The notes: generated by a model from the letters alone, not told the origin. DNA of 64,000 bases from Ectobius pallidus (GCA_964059195.1 CAXKWD010000003.1:197804174-197868173), one strand, 5' to 3'; shown: positions 34,690-45,935, counted from the stretch's first letter. Translations and numbers: made by a program.

Positions 34690-35417
34690 AATTATTTCCT
34701 TCCAATACTATTATTTATTGAGGTAATGCATTAAGAAAGATTGTACCTTTGACAAAAGGACTATTTTCTGTTGTTTTTGTATATCTATTCACTCGGAAAA
34801 GTCTACGTTCCTCCTTGTATTATGACTATGAATGTATCTATTTTTATTTGTATATTTTTTATCTTGTTTTTCTAACATGATGATTTTATATATATCCAGA
34901 GCATAAATTGTCAAAATATTTTATTCAATAAATATATTTTTACATGATTCTGTGAGAAACACTTTAGCTAATAATCTTAGTGACTTCTTCTGAAGAATAA
35001 AAACTCTGTCCATGTGTGTTTTTGCCGCACTACCCCACAGCAATAGACCGTAGGAAAGATAAGGATACACTAGTCCATAGTATACTTTAATTAGCATATC
35101 TGTATTAAGATAAGAGTTAAGTCTTCTTAACAAAAATAAAGTAGGTGATATTTTTTTACAAACATAATCAATATGGACATCCCAGGAAAATTTTGTATCT
35201 AGCCTATATTAATACCAAGAAATTTGCAAGATGAGACAGATAAACGGTGAAAGTGGATTTCTTTCAATAATATGGGCTCAACTACCAGGGAAATAGAACG
35301 ACAAATAGGCAGGATATGTTTCATAACAGTTAAGGGTGGTGCTGAGTGAAACTTCCATTTTCCACATTTTTGAAACCAAATACTTTTGTAAGCATACTCG
35401 TAGTGTAACATATGCAC
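34690..35417 (-). pseudogene. LINE reverse transcriptase C terminus, frameshifted, minus strand
   Basis: Minus-strand pieces in successive frames read SSCKFLGINIG, then TKFSWDVHIDYVCKKISP, then MLIKVYYGLVYPYLSYGLLLWGS (in part), FILQKKSLRLL, and after another shift VNRYTKTTENSPFVKGTIF. FLG, the H-I-x-Y helix, YYGLVYPYLSYGLLLWG and the closing basic helix are the thumb and C-terminal signature of non-LTR reverse transcriptases. At least two frameshifts separate the blocks. No catalytic FADD motif, endonuclease or gag remains. Clade not assigned with confidence. Confidence 0.8.
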
Positions 35418-35780
35418 TTTTGAGTTATTGAAAAACTACAAAAATTAATACTAAATATTTTCATACTGCAAAATAAAATTTATCACCCAAAAAATCTGAT
35501 TTTTTTAAATATGAGCAATGAAATATTTAACAAATTATCACTCGTTTGTTTTCCTGTATCTTTACTAGGAATGGAGAAAAAATAATATTAAATTCATGTC
35601 TATTATGTAGGCCTAGATGTAGATATCTTGTCCTGTAGATCCTGTGATGAGAGACGCTCAAGGATAGGCCTATAGAACACGTCAGCTCAAAATATACATG
35701 CATGTTATAATAACATTGTACAGAACTGTAAGCTGCCAAGCTTATCCAAGCTGGAAATATTAATTCATATTGTAGAAGGT

Positions 35781-37855
35781 GTGTCGGCCGCGTGCCCGCC
35801 TCAAGATAAGCAGGGCGCGGGATCAAACCCGGCCGCGGTCGATGGATTTTTCAGGACGTGAAAATCCTGGGCACGGAGTCCTCCGGGAGGGATTTTAAGC
35901 TGGGGGTCCCGTGTCATAGATTTACGGCACGTAAAAGAACTCCAAGCCTAAATTAGATCCTCTGGACAAAATTTCTCGGCCCTTTCACGTCTATGGGTAG
36001 TGATGAGCAAATGCAAGACCAAGACCAAGACCAAGGCGGTCTTGGTCTTGGTCTTGGTATTGCACTCTCAGTCTTGGTCTTGGTCTTGCATAGGTAACCC
36101 TGGTCTTGGTCTTGGTCTCGGTCTTGCATCAGTAGTCTTGGTCTTGGTCTCGGTCTTGCATACTCGGTATTGGTCTTGTTGCAAGAGTCTTGCAGTTTTC
36201 TTTTACGCATCTTACTGTGATCAATGGCGTTTACATGATTTAAAGTTACACCGATTACATGTGTGTTATTGCTTGCGAAAGTAACGAAAGCTAATTGCTT
36301 TTAGTTCCTTTGACTATGTAAACAGTAATGTGACGTCATGCTGTTTGCCGAAACGTCCATGGTGATGTAGGCTAGAACGGTAAACTTTGAGTGTTCATTT
36401 AAATATTCTCTGTTATCCTATTGCAGAACTTTACACTCAAAATCCAAGAGATGCTATACACTATTTGAGGGTGTAAAATTATGAATATTATATTGTAAAA
36501 TTTCAAATTGAACGGCTGCGGAGACAAGAAGTAATATTAACAGGATGTGTATGAAATGTTTTAAAGATTTCCGCATAGGAGAGAGGTTCTATCTGACATG
36601 TTTAAAAGTGTATAATATAGTAACAAAACATAACGGCATTGAAGCAGATGCTTTATAAATTGTGCAATCTATAGGAAATCACACAATGTCCATTCGAAAC
36701 CCAAACCATAGGCTGCAAATAATATTTCTCTTTGCATATACCCTAGTTCTAATTTATAACACATTGTGAACAGATCATTTCTGCACTTTAAAGATTTCCG
36801 CTACCCCCATAAATTACTTTCTACTTGCTTTCAAGTTTCGGGCCTTCAACTAATTGGGTCATAATTAATCATAACTATTCTTCATGCAAGCAAATATTTC
36901 TAGACCAGCCATTTTCTACTTTTAGTATCTTTTCCCATTCGATATGCATCCTTAATATAAATCAGCAGCAATAACTAAAACATCGCCACTGTTGTGTCAA
37001 TAACAAAATTGTAGTAGTAAAAAAAAATTTCAGTGGATGTCCTACCTATCATCAGCAAAATGTAGGTCTGTATAGCTACAGTACAATCAGATACGTAACT
37101 GTAAAGTAATAACTAGCAAATACCCGTCAAATAAGTTCCTGTTTTAATTAATCTACGGTTTAATTGTGTTTAGTTGAATAATTATGAAGAATGCCGGGCG
37201 TATAACCTGTTAGACTTCACTTTATTTTGAAATTTTCTGCAAGGAGAATGGAATGAGCTGAATAGCTGTGTTATATTTTGTTCAAGTAGACAGGAAAGAT
37301 ACTAAAAGTGAGAGTAGGATATGAATATTAATGTTAGGTGTAAAAAAGGATGTCATCGTTAATGAAATAGGCTACTGAACATGTTAATAGGCGTTTTAAA
37401 TTACGGGGATACTGTTTAAAGTTTCAAATCCTCAGTCATAGGCCGCCCCATGGCTGAGTGGTTAGACCGCTCGCCCTCCACCGCATACACAACGAAGCTT
37501 TATATAAAAAAAATTCAAGTAGGAAGACTGCAAGAGTCTTGCAGCTTGGTCTTGTTCTTGCCAGAGTCTTGCAGGGTTGGTCTTGGTCTTGGTCTCGGTC
37601 TTGCTTGGTCGGTCTTGGTCTTGGTCTTGCTAACGCTGATGGGGTCTTGGTCTTGGTCTCGGTCTTGCATTTTCTGCAAGACCAAGACCAAGACTGCAAG
37701 ACCAAGACTGGTCTCGCTCATCACTATCTATGGGCTTACCACATGTCCCTCTACCCTCTCTCGGAAAATAAGCATATCACAATTAGTATAGGTAATGATA
37801 CCTCCACTTGGAGGCCCCTTCGCCCCACCTGGGGATCATAGGGTACCAGATACAG
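35781..37855 (+). repeat. SINE with GGGATCAAACCCGGCC head, split by a hAT element
   Basis: 35781-35997 is the tRNA-like and upstream body; 37727-37855 is its continuation (GGGCTTACC, CTCTCGGAAAATAAGC, TTGGAGGCCCCTTCG). Joining across the insertion gives the same order as 51661-52304 and the minus copy 47690-48028. It was already in place when the hAT element landed. Confidence 0.8.
35998..37726. mobile_element. hAT-type non-autonomous element with AAGACC hexamer arrays, 1.73 kb
   Basis: Ends TAGTGATGAGC and GCTCATCACTA are exactly inverted. The target duplication TCTATGGG is perfect (35990-35997, 37727-37734). 36014-36200 and 37528-37712 are dense arrays of AAGACC/GGTCTT in both orientations. 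The centre (36210-37440) is AT-rich without a transposase. Frames read through the hexamers (Leu-Val-Leu, Arg-Pro or Asp-Gln repeats) are artefacts. A short tRNA-like ATGGCTGAGTGGTTAGA lies at 37449, perhaps a SINE scrap. Confidence 0.92.
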
Positions 37856-37899
37856 ATCTATACAGATTGCAGAAGGTGTGAGTTATTAAAAATCCTTTG

Positions 37900-38340
37900 A
37901 GAGATCTTTGAAAGATTTGCATTTGCTTTTAATACATAATTTAATGTTATTGTAAATTTATATTGCAGAATAATAAGAACCCCTCTGAAAGAGTTCATTG
38001 AATTAGATGGTATATGTACATCATTCATGTTTCTACTGTCTGACTGCGAGCTGAAGGCCGAGCTAGCGTTCCCCCACTACCTTACCATGCGCTTGCATTT
38101 ACTGTCTATGTCTTTCCCCCACTATACCACCAGCTCGGCCTTCAGCTCACAGTCAGACAGTAGTTGTACGTCCCATTACACTATAATTAGTTTGAAATTC
38201 ATCCATATTATCTTCCATTACCTAGTGGGTATATTTCCCCGTGAGAGTGAGGACTTTTAATTTTTCAAATTGCGGTTTACAAGATTCTCTTGTTTACGTT
38301 CCACATATTATTTAAAACATCCTTGTCACCAAAATACATG
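37900..38340 (-). pseudogene. LINE reverse transcriptase C-terminal remnant, split by a MITE
   Basis: Aligns throughout with 39695-40050. On the minus strand it encodes the same degraded C-terminal RT segment. A 125-bp MITE at 38036-38160 interrupts it at a TA. Non-functional. Confidence 0.65.
38036..38160. mobile_element. 125-bp MITE with 29-bp inverted repeats and TA duplication
   Basis: CTGTCTGACTGCGAGCTGAA and its inverted copy at the right end match except for one base over 29. TA at 38034-38035 and 38161-38162. The paralogous copy at about 39838 shows the empty site with a single TA. Likely moved by a Tc1/mariner-type transposase (inference). Confidence 0.92.
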
Positions 38341-39166
38341 GGCATACGGTGGGGGAGGGTTGAAGGGGTTGAAACCCCACCCGAAATATCTGCAATCATG
38401 TTCAATAATTTAAAAAAAAACATTGGTTTGGTTATTTTATTATATTTTCTTACATGACACGGCATTATTAAAAAAACTTGTAAATTTAAATTTCTCATTA
38501 ATCTCGTAATTTATTTAATAATAATGCACATACTTAACCTCAATAAGCAAATGATCTGAAATAACTTCTACTGTAGAGGAAAACATGGGCCTATTGTTAA
38601 TTTATTAATACTGGTGGGTTTTTAATTTTTTACTTCTTATAACAGTGAATCGTTACTGACAAACAAAATTTCCTTTAGAGTCTAATGGAAATTAGCTTTC
38701 AATAATTTACATAAAGTCAAATTTTCTGGAATGGACTTAGCTCCAGAAGCCAGAATGAGTAGTTAAACAAAATTACTACGTCCCCAATCAAGTTACCGAT
38801 ACAGAAACAACAGAATATAAATGCAATGATTCTTAGTGCTCTGCGTAAAGAAATAATGTGGATTATAGCGCATAGTCTGTATTACAGTCTGTATTACTGT
38901 CTGCTAGTTCTCAGAAGAAAGGTTTTATTTATAGACTATTTAAAACAATAAATGGACAGATACCTAAAGAAAACAGTTTGAAATAGGCCTACTGTGCTGC
39001 ATAACAAACATATTATTAATAGTGTACTAATAATCACAATACAATAGTTTAGTTACTAAAAATAATGTATTAAGTTGCAATGTGCACAAGGAGATGGAGC
39101 TGAGACAACATTATATTAAACCCCCTCCAAACAGAATTTCACCATACGCCCATGTCAAAACATATT
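38341..39166. other. AT-rich spacer, nothing recognised
   Basis: No supported gene, no RNA signature and no repeat seen elsewhere in the window. Confidence 0.45.
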
Positions 39167-39684
39167 CTACAGAGTCTATATTATAAGTTGAGACGGGGCG
39201 ACCGGTGTTTTCACTCTCCGCTACGGAGTCCGCATTAACCGCGGGCGGCATGCGCGCGGCTTCCCTGCTTAAAGTGTAGGCAATATAAAGTAATACATAT
39301 CTTACCTAATAACATATGTTGGAAGTGTCGTCCTTCCAGTGTTATACAGGCATTGTATCTGGAAACCACATTCTGGCTGACGCGAGTGAGTTTATCGAAC
39401 AAATCTTCACACATTGGAGGAGCTGAAAGAAAACATTACGAATGAAATTAGGGGCATTACAGTGGATGAACTCACTCGCGTCAGCCAGAACGTGGTTTCC
39501 AGATACAATGCCTGTATAACAAAGGAAGGACGACACTTCCAACATATGTTATAAGGTAAGCCTATATAGCCTACACTTTAAGCAGGGAAGCCGCGCGCGT
39601 GCCGCCCGCGGCTAATGCGGACTCCGTAGCGGAGAGTGAAAACACCGGTCGCCCCGTCTCAACTTATAATAAAGACCCTGTAGT
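39167..39684. repeat. Long palindrome, about 220-bp arms, containing a transposase C terminus
   Basis: 39167-39391 and 39469-39684 are inverted copies, from CTACAGAGTCTATATTATAA through GGGGCGACCGGTGTTTTCAC, CTCCGCTACGGAGTCCGC and GGAAACCACATTCTGGCTGA to GAGTGAGTT, with a loop of about 77 bases. The outer arm is GC-rich (GCGCGC). It lies against the LINE fragment at 39695. Confidence 0.9.
39414..39553 (+). pseudogene. mariner/Tc-like transposase C-terminal fragment
   Basis: The plus frame reads LEELKENITNEIRGI, then VSQNVVSRYNACITKEGRHF and a stop after QHML. Arg-Tyr-x-x-Cys-Ile-x-x-x-Gly-x-His-Phe near the end is the characteristic C terminus of a large insect mariner/Tc-type transposase group. 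It begins in the palindrome's loop and runs out along the right arm. No catalytic residues remain. Confidence 0.7.
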
Positions 39685-39694
39685 ACTCTACCCG

Positions 39695-40050
39695 ATCTTT
39701 TGAAAGATTTGCATTCGTTTTTAATACATAATTTAATGTTGCTTGGAAGCTTATTGTAAATCTGTATTGCAGAAAAATAAGCACCCTTCTGAAATAGTTT
39801 TAATGAATTAGGTGGTATATGTAAATCATTCATGTTTCTAGTTGCACATCCATGTACACTGTAATTAGTTTGAAATTCATCAATATTATCTTCCACATAA
39901 CATATTACAGAGTATATAGAACTTATACTCCCCTGTGAGAATGAGGGATTTTAATTTTTCAAAAAGCGGTTTACAAGATTCTCTTGTTTACGTACCACAT
40001 GTTATGTAAAACATCCTCGTCATCAAAACATATTCTATTTATATTGTAAA
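39695..40050 (-). pseudogene. LINE reverse transcriptase C-terminal remnant
   Basis: The minus strand from about 39896 reads MEDNIDEFQTNYSVHGCATR, then NDLHIPPNSLKLFQKGAYFS and IYNKLPSNIK. The H-x-x-x-TR...DLH-x-P...Q-KG-x-x-x...NKLPS-x-IK pattern is the C-terminal tail of a non-LTR reverse transcriptase. 5' truncated, no catalytic core. Paralogue of 37900-38340 and similar in layout to the tail at 34700. Confidence 0.75.
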
Positions 40051-41984
40051 ACCAATGACTTTTTATATGTAAATTACGGACGGAGACTGAAAGGCAGGTT
40101 CTTTGAAGTATTGTTTACGCCTAATAATCGCTTGTTTTATAAACTTTTAATTCCGAGAACAGTGTTTTGATGTAGCAGCTCATTCCTTGAGATTTTTTAC
40201 GGGAACTATGCGGCCTGCGGTCGCCGCGAGAGCGCTCTCATTCGCCGGTGAACGGAGTCTGCTACAGTCGGCTTTCAAAAATACATAATCAGAAGGTTGG
40301 TGTATGGATTACACAGACCGACAGTCATTTTGGTGCCGTAGAATTTATACCTATTCCTGTGTATATTTAGGTCGCTGATGCCAAATGTGCCATTAGTTTT
40401 GCCCTATGAGCTTTAGTTTGTGAGATATGTGTTTTTTTATTTTATTTATTTGTTCTAAGATACAACCCGTGTTTTACCTGCTAGGTATATCACGAGATAT
40501 TTACAGTATTATTTACAAATTGTTTAGTTTATATTGTTGTTTCTGAATTAAGACTGGAGTTTGTTGTACACTTTTTTGAGGAAGTCCATAACATCTACAG
40601 TGTGTATGTGTGTCTTCATTATTAGTGGTAAGGGTAGAGAAGTTAAAACTGCTGGTCTTTCCCTGGAGAATATGGAGCATTCTTTTACAAGGTGAAGGGC
40701 CGATTGGTTTCCTCCCTCGGGGCAGTAAGAGATATGTGTTACCATTATGCATATTATCTCATTTTACGTTTGATATAAATAAAAAACAGTGCCTATTTTT
40801 AGCTTCTAAGTCACGTGACGAAAAAAGCAACACACTAACATTACATTAACATTACGATAACAATATACCATGGGGGTCTTTAAAAAAATTATATTATATA
40901 CTGTACGGTCGTTTATGACATATGAGCTGTCAATTTGAGGGCCAAAAAATAATCCAGCTTTAGTTTTTTTTCTGTACTTCGAACAGTTTTCGTCCTACGT
41001 GTCCAAAGTATGGTCAAGAACCTTCACTAGCTTTATTATCAAGCAAGATTTTGTTTTGCGAAAGAGGTTATAAGTTAATGGTACTCTATATATGTACCTC
41101 AGAGCCAAACGAGCGTAACTGCCAAAAACTAAATTTTACAGGAGGAGCGAAAAACAAAATTATGAACAATAAAGGTGAATGGAGCTACTACTATTTGGCT
41201 CTCAATATCTTGGTTTCTAATGAAATTATGGATTTAATATTAATTGGTTCTATAGAGGTCAAGAAGTTAGTAAAGAATAATATGAAACAAAAAAACATAT
41301 TAAATTTGGAGTTACGTTCCTTTGGCTCTGTTATAAAAGTAGAGCTGGTAGAGAAAAACTGTTTACATCACAGAACACCAATGTTGTTATTATTAGAAGT
41401 GAACAGCGCCTGTCAAAACTCGGAAACAAAAAGCGATTACAACGCCCAAGGGGTCGGGCAGTTCAGCTGTACGAATGAAAAATTTACGTGCCAAAACACA
41501 TGTATGAAAATGCATTCCAAATTCTGTAAAACCATAGCCCACTAGTAGTATTAGCGGGCTAAGGTAATGACCAAAGCCCATCTGTAGTAACAGGCTATAA
41601 TGTTACAAACAATTATCTTTCAAAAGCATTGATCACAAAATACACTAAATGATGAACACCTTAAATAAGAAAAAATAATAATTTTCAAAAGTATGCGTCA
41701 GATCTTATACAAACCATAGTACACAAATTTCTGCTACTCACAATATTCAACATACAAGGCTCGGTGATTGCTGAAATATGTATTGATTTAGATGACTTTA
41801 CAAATAAAAAACAAACATCTTTGATTACTGAATTATATTGATTTATTTTCATTTTCCATGGAAAGCGTACACAAAAATTTGTACTTACCCCTATCCACAC
41901 CTAATGTGACACTATTTTTACCCTTTTCTTCCAGACCAGATCCTGAAATATTTAGGCCTACATCATGTGAACAAGAACCTATTT
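40051..41984. other. Spacer with one unassigned open frame
   Basis: GC-rich near 40200-40265, otherwise AT-rich. A frame at 41078-41545 (ATG start, about 155 codons) has no motif I recognise and could be chance. No repeat copy seen in the window. Confidence 0.4.
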
Positions 41985-42345
41985 CTAAACTAGGCTAGAA
42001 CTTCCCACAATATTTTTGGAGCATATTACACTAGTTTTCACAGGGATTGGGTCTCTGTAAATCACGAATCCCAGCTGCTTTGGGATAACTTCGTAATTTA
42101 ACTTATGTCTAGTATGGTTAACAAAATCTTTCTTCAGGAAGTGGTCTTCATAAATGAAATAATTCGCATAATTCACATTATCATCTACATTGCACTGACG
42201 TTTCCACTGTTTCAGTTGGTTCACATTTGAATTTTTGAGAAGCCTGTAGAAATGTTTGTTTTTGTAGTTCACGATGGATTTCATACTGAAGTATCTACTT
42301 CCGCAGCCAGGGAACTTTCACAGGAATATTTCACTCGTTTCTGAA
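41985..42345 (-). pseudogene. THAP-domain exon, frameshifted and missing a zinc ligand
   Basis: On the minus strand a TTTGTTTCAG splice-acceptor-like sequence precedes KYSC; a one-base shift then gives VPGCGSRYFS and MKSIVNYKNKHFYRLLKNS, WKRQC, YEDHFLKKDF and VIPKQLG. Order and spacing (C-x4-C, F-x-x-L, W, x-x-HF-x-x-x-DF, VIPxxL) follow the THAP DNA-binding zinc finger found in P-element-type transposases and their host relatives. The third ligand, Cys of CxxH, is Tyr here and the frame is broken between the first cysteines, so it is probably dead. The open part ends at a stop at 41985. Confidence 0.5.
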
Positions 42346-42490
42346 ACAAAGAATACCAAACATTAATTTTCATAATTCGCAGAACATGGAATAAATATTA
42401 ATTCAGGATTGTTTTAACTAGTTAATGTATTTTAACTTACCTTCGCTACTTGACACCTTTATAATATGTTAATTATATCTCCTCCTTTTC

Positions 42491-43405
42491 AATATCACTA
42501 CAGAGGAACAGTGTAATTATCTTCAATCTGGACATCCTGGTATCTTTAAGAGACTTGTCAATGATAGATGTTCGAGCTCTCATGAATCTATCATATACAC
42601 TGACGGTTCACGCATACCGGACAACGATGAAAATGACCAGGTCAGATGTGCCTTCGTGGTATATGAAAACGAGCTTGAAATATTTTCAGCCCAGTATAAA
42701 ATTTCCTCAAATTGTTCCGTTTTCCAAGCTGAACTTTGGGCCATAAAATCAGCACTGCAGTGGTGCAAAGACAACGACAAAAATGCAAAGGTATACAGTG
42801 ACTCACAAGCAGCACTGAAGGCAATAAACGATAAATACAATTTCAATCCAATACCTGCTGATATAAGATCCATAACCCAGCACGGCCCGCACGTGTGTCT
42901 CTCCTGGGTTCGCGGACACACAGGGACAATCGGAAATGAGAAAGCAGACCTATTAGCAAAAGAAGCTGCAAAATCTGCGATGGAAGTCTCGTATGATAGA
43001 GCTCCAATATGTTACCTGAAAAAGAAGCTAAAAGAACAAACAACTCTCCGGTGGAATAACATCTGGACCACAAGCTCGAAAGGAACCGTAACGAGAGAAA
43101 TATTCTTTCCTGAGATCCAGCATCGACTCCAGAGCAAAATGATCATGCCGAACTTTGTGCTTACACAATTCCTATCTGGCTATGGAAAATTTAAATCATA
43201 TTTCGAACGATTTAACATCGAAGTCCCAGATTATTACTCATGCTTCTGTGGCTCCTCTCAAACAGTGCAGCACTTGCTTTTTGACTGTCATGAATTTGGA
43301 AGATCAAGATATACCCTCCAATACCATCTGAATTTTTGTGACAATGACCTGGGAAAACCTCTGTTTCATATATTTAAAAAACAATGTTGTTATCTAATTT
43401 TCTAA
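42491..43405 (+). CDS. LINE polyprotein C terminus: RNase H domain and zinc knuckle (partial)
   Basis: The frame is open from the 5' truncation point to the stop at 43403, with no internal break. RNase H runs from IIYTDGS (first catalytic Asp, about 42604) through FQAELWAIKSAL (Glu) and VYSDSQAALKAI (second Asp) to SWVRGHTGTIGNEKAD (His and last Asp), so all catalytic acidic residues are present. After it come WNNIWTTSSKGTVTREIFFP, FLSGYGKFKSYFERF and CFCGSSQTVQHLLFDC. Domain order fits the I/Jockey-type second open frame; the endonuclease and reverse transcriptase were lost by 5' truncation. No start codon of its own. Confidence 0.88.
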   Translation, partial: NITTEEQCNYLQSGHPGIFKRLVNDRCSSSHESIIYTDGSRIPDNDENDQVRCAFVVYENELEIFSAQYKISSNCSVFQAELWAIKSALQWCKDNDKNAKVYSDSQAALKAINDKYNFNPIPADIRSITQHGPHVCLSWVRGHTGTIGNEKADLLAKEAAKSAMEVSYDRAPICYLKKKLKEQTTLRWNNIWTTSSKGTVTREIFFPEIQHRLQSKMIMPNFVLTQFLSGYGKFKSYFERFNIEVPDYYSCFCGSSQTVQHLLFDCHEFGRSRYTLQYHLNFCDNDLGKPLFHIFKKQCCYLIF

Positions 43406-43545
43406 CATTCATACACCACATCTTTAATAAGCTTCAATCATAATGTTCAATCTGTTGTAAATTGAATGTTATTGTTAAACTATAACCCTAATATGCTAAT
43501 GTACAATAGGGTTCTATTTTCTTTACTGGAAATTCAATAATAATA
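42491..43545 (+). mobile_element. 5'-truncated I-like LINE with target duplication and TAA tail
   Basis: Flanked by a perfect 14-bp direct repeat ATCTCCTCCTTTTC (42477-42490, 43546-43559). The element ends CAATAATAATA, a TAA-type tail used by I-clade LINEs. Insertion by target-primed reverse transcription is the clear reading; the intact repeat and open frame suggest recent arrival. Confidence 0.9.
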
Positions 43546-43559
43546 ATCTCCTCCTTTTC

Positions 43560-44321
43560 CAAACATTAATGCATACAGATCGCTGCAGGAAAAAAACCAG
43601 ATATTACGCCTTTTCCTATATTGCTGTCACATGTTTCGAAACAAACCTGCCGCCATGGCAACAGTGATCACAGTGCACCAACCGGTCGAGCAGTGAACTT
43701 ATTAGCTGTTGCTATTCTTTCAATGTTACTTCCACCCCCGTGGTTTACATATTTGGAATAAGCACACTAAGTATAGCCAAAATCCGGTAAAACATCTGAG
43801 ACACCAACCAATTGTTGGGATGTGTTTTAGGTTTTTTTTTTGCCAAGCGTGGCAACCTATAAAGAGCGTCAATTATATAGGTTTTTTTTTTATATAATTG
43901 AAAAATTAAAAGAAAACTATCTGAAAACGGCCTATAGGCCTGTATATAGAGAAATCTAATTTAGAAAACGCTTGCCCCAATCTTGAAATTGTTACTAGAA
44001 ATTTTTTACTTTACCAGTAACTGACTGCAGAATGGACTTCTTCAGTTTTAACCAGAGTTGAAATGTTAGCTCGTTAGTTTTGTCGTGTACTAATGCAGTT
44101 AAAACTTTGAAAACTAGTTTATTTGGCATTGTAGATGAGTTTTCAGAGAGAAAAATCCATGAAAATTTAAAATAAAGATATTACGAATTTAATTTGAAAT
44201 AATTAAACTTGAAGCAATGGAAAAATATTAGAATGAGTTTCAGCTTCCCATCATGAAGTAGAAATAAGACATTAAAAATAGTTTTATGTTCCAACATATT
44301 GATTAATTATACCTGTAATAC
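43560..44321. other. AT-rich spacer, nothing recognised
   Basis: Two runs of nine or ten T (43833, 43882) follow AGGTT; otherwise unremarkable. No gene. Confidence 0.45.
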
Positions 44322-45159
44322 ATTTTTACTTCCTCTGCCCGTACCATAGGTATTATAGGTAGAGGAAATATTGTTTTCGACCCCCAAATTCGAAGTTGAG
44401 TTTTTGACATAAATACACGTTTTGAGGCTCCCTGAATCAAAAAATACTATTTTTGGAAACCTGTGTGTGTGTGTGTTTGTGTGTCTGTGTGGATGTCTGT
44501 GAACAGGCTAGCTCCAAAACGGAAAATCGTATGAAAACAAAACTTCGTATTTGGGTCAGGTACTTCTGAAGATGTGAGCCAAGGATTGGCGGCAAGTTTC
44601 TCTTATTTTTAAGCGACTTTACATGAAGAAATTTTCGTTTTTCGCGATTTTCTCGAAAACGTTTTTAACGATTTATTTTTTAAATTGCACACCTGAGAGC
44701 TAAAACTTTTATTTGAAACTTTTTTTCGAAAAAATTCTCTGAAGGGTGGTTACAAGCCACCCACTGTTCACCCACTATTTGTAGAAAGTTTGTCTTGTGC
44801 GGTGAACAACTGAATACGCGCTCTTTCACGGCCTCTTATTCTGTATAAGAATGTGAAGTGAGAAAGATGTATTGTTGGCCATGCATAGAGTAAAGAAGTA
44901 TCTGAGGGAAATATTCGATAAATTTCGGAAATTATTCTTTACGGCGGAAAGTTCAATAAACGTCTGCAGTCACTTGTTTTATTTTTATTTTTTTTAAGTT
45001 TGTTATATAGCCTACGCTTTTAGTCGCATCATTGAAAGAAGAGGTATTTATAGGATAATTAGCGTAAAATTGTGTCTTGCGATTCTGTTCAAGGATGTGT
45101 GAATACTGCTAACTTTTATTTGGGCAGAGGAAGTTATGTGACTTTCACATCAGATTTTT
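44322..45159 (+). mobile_element. Q-family element, second full copy
   Basis: Same order of blocks as 2753-3581 from ACTTCCTCTGCCC to GGGCAGAGGAAGT and the trailing TATGTGACTTTCACATCAG, with an interrupted GT tract at 44462-44490. Flanks again begin and end with ATTTTT. Confidence 0.75.
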
Positions 45160-45434
45160 ATTAATATAATTAAATATCATTTGGATAATATGTTTTTAAA
45201 TTACCAAATTCATTATATTTGTTTTTGTAAAAGAATTTACAATAGCAATAATTTATTTTTGTCATTAGACGATTACTTTTATTTTTTTTAATCCTTAAAG
45301 AATTTTGTCCAGCCTAGGTAGTGATTGGATTATTCGTAATAATAAAATGCTATGGGTATAATATTCGCTGACACTTGAGTCTAACCCAAACTCAACACTA
45401 AAACAATAACATTGGGTTATCGTATAACCTGGCT
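45160..45434. other. AT-rich spacer
   Basis: Nothing recognised between the Q-family element and the LINE fragment. Confidence 0.4.
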
Positions 45435-45935
45435 ATGGAACAAGGAAAACAAGTAGTTTTTTGTTTGATCCCTTCTCATCAACAAATACCTGGGAATGAG
45501 AGAGGAGACGAGGCAGCCAAATCTGTCGTCCTAAATCTTTCATGTAACACAGATATTCTTACACTCCATTCAGACTTTTCTATACACATCCGTACCAAAA
45601 TCAATTTAGCATGGAAAACACAATGGTCTCAACGACAAGGAACCAAGCTTCATTCCGTAAGAGGTTCCTCCACTGCTGCTTGCTGGTTTAAAGGCCTAAA
45701 TCGTAGACACTAAGTCCTTATAACCCGTCTGAGAATTTGACTCACAAAAATGACCTACTTCTATCTAATTACAAGAGATAAAGAACCACAATCTACAACT
45801 TGCAATTCTCCACTGTTAGTGTCGAATATACTCACAGAATGCCGCCGCTTCGATGACATTAGGAAAAAATACAAGATACCAGACAACTTACAAGATCTTA
45901 TTAATGTAAAAATGTACAAAAACGTTATATTATTT
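45435..45935 (+). pseudogene. Jockey-type LINE fragment: end of RNase H and C terminus
   Basis: Reads VVFCLIPSHQQIPGNERGDEAAKS, the His/Asp end of an RNase H domain (SH-x-x-I-x-GNE-x-x-D-x-AAK). Stops at 45711 and about 45738 (around LITRLRI) interrupt it, and it then resumes as TYFYL, PLLVSNILTECRRFDDIRKK, the C-terminal HIL-x-EC segment. Different family from the 42491 LINE. Truncated at both ends. Confidence 0.75.

Noticed and set aside
36000..37841. Long frames with Leu-Val-Leu, Arg-Pro-Arg or Asp-Gln repeats
   Set aside because: They translate the AAGACC hexamer arrays of a hAT element in several frames at once.
41078..41545. 155-codon open frame
   Set aside because: No recognisable motif, membrane segment or second copy, and composition like the surrounding DNA; could be chance.
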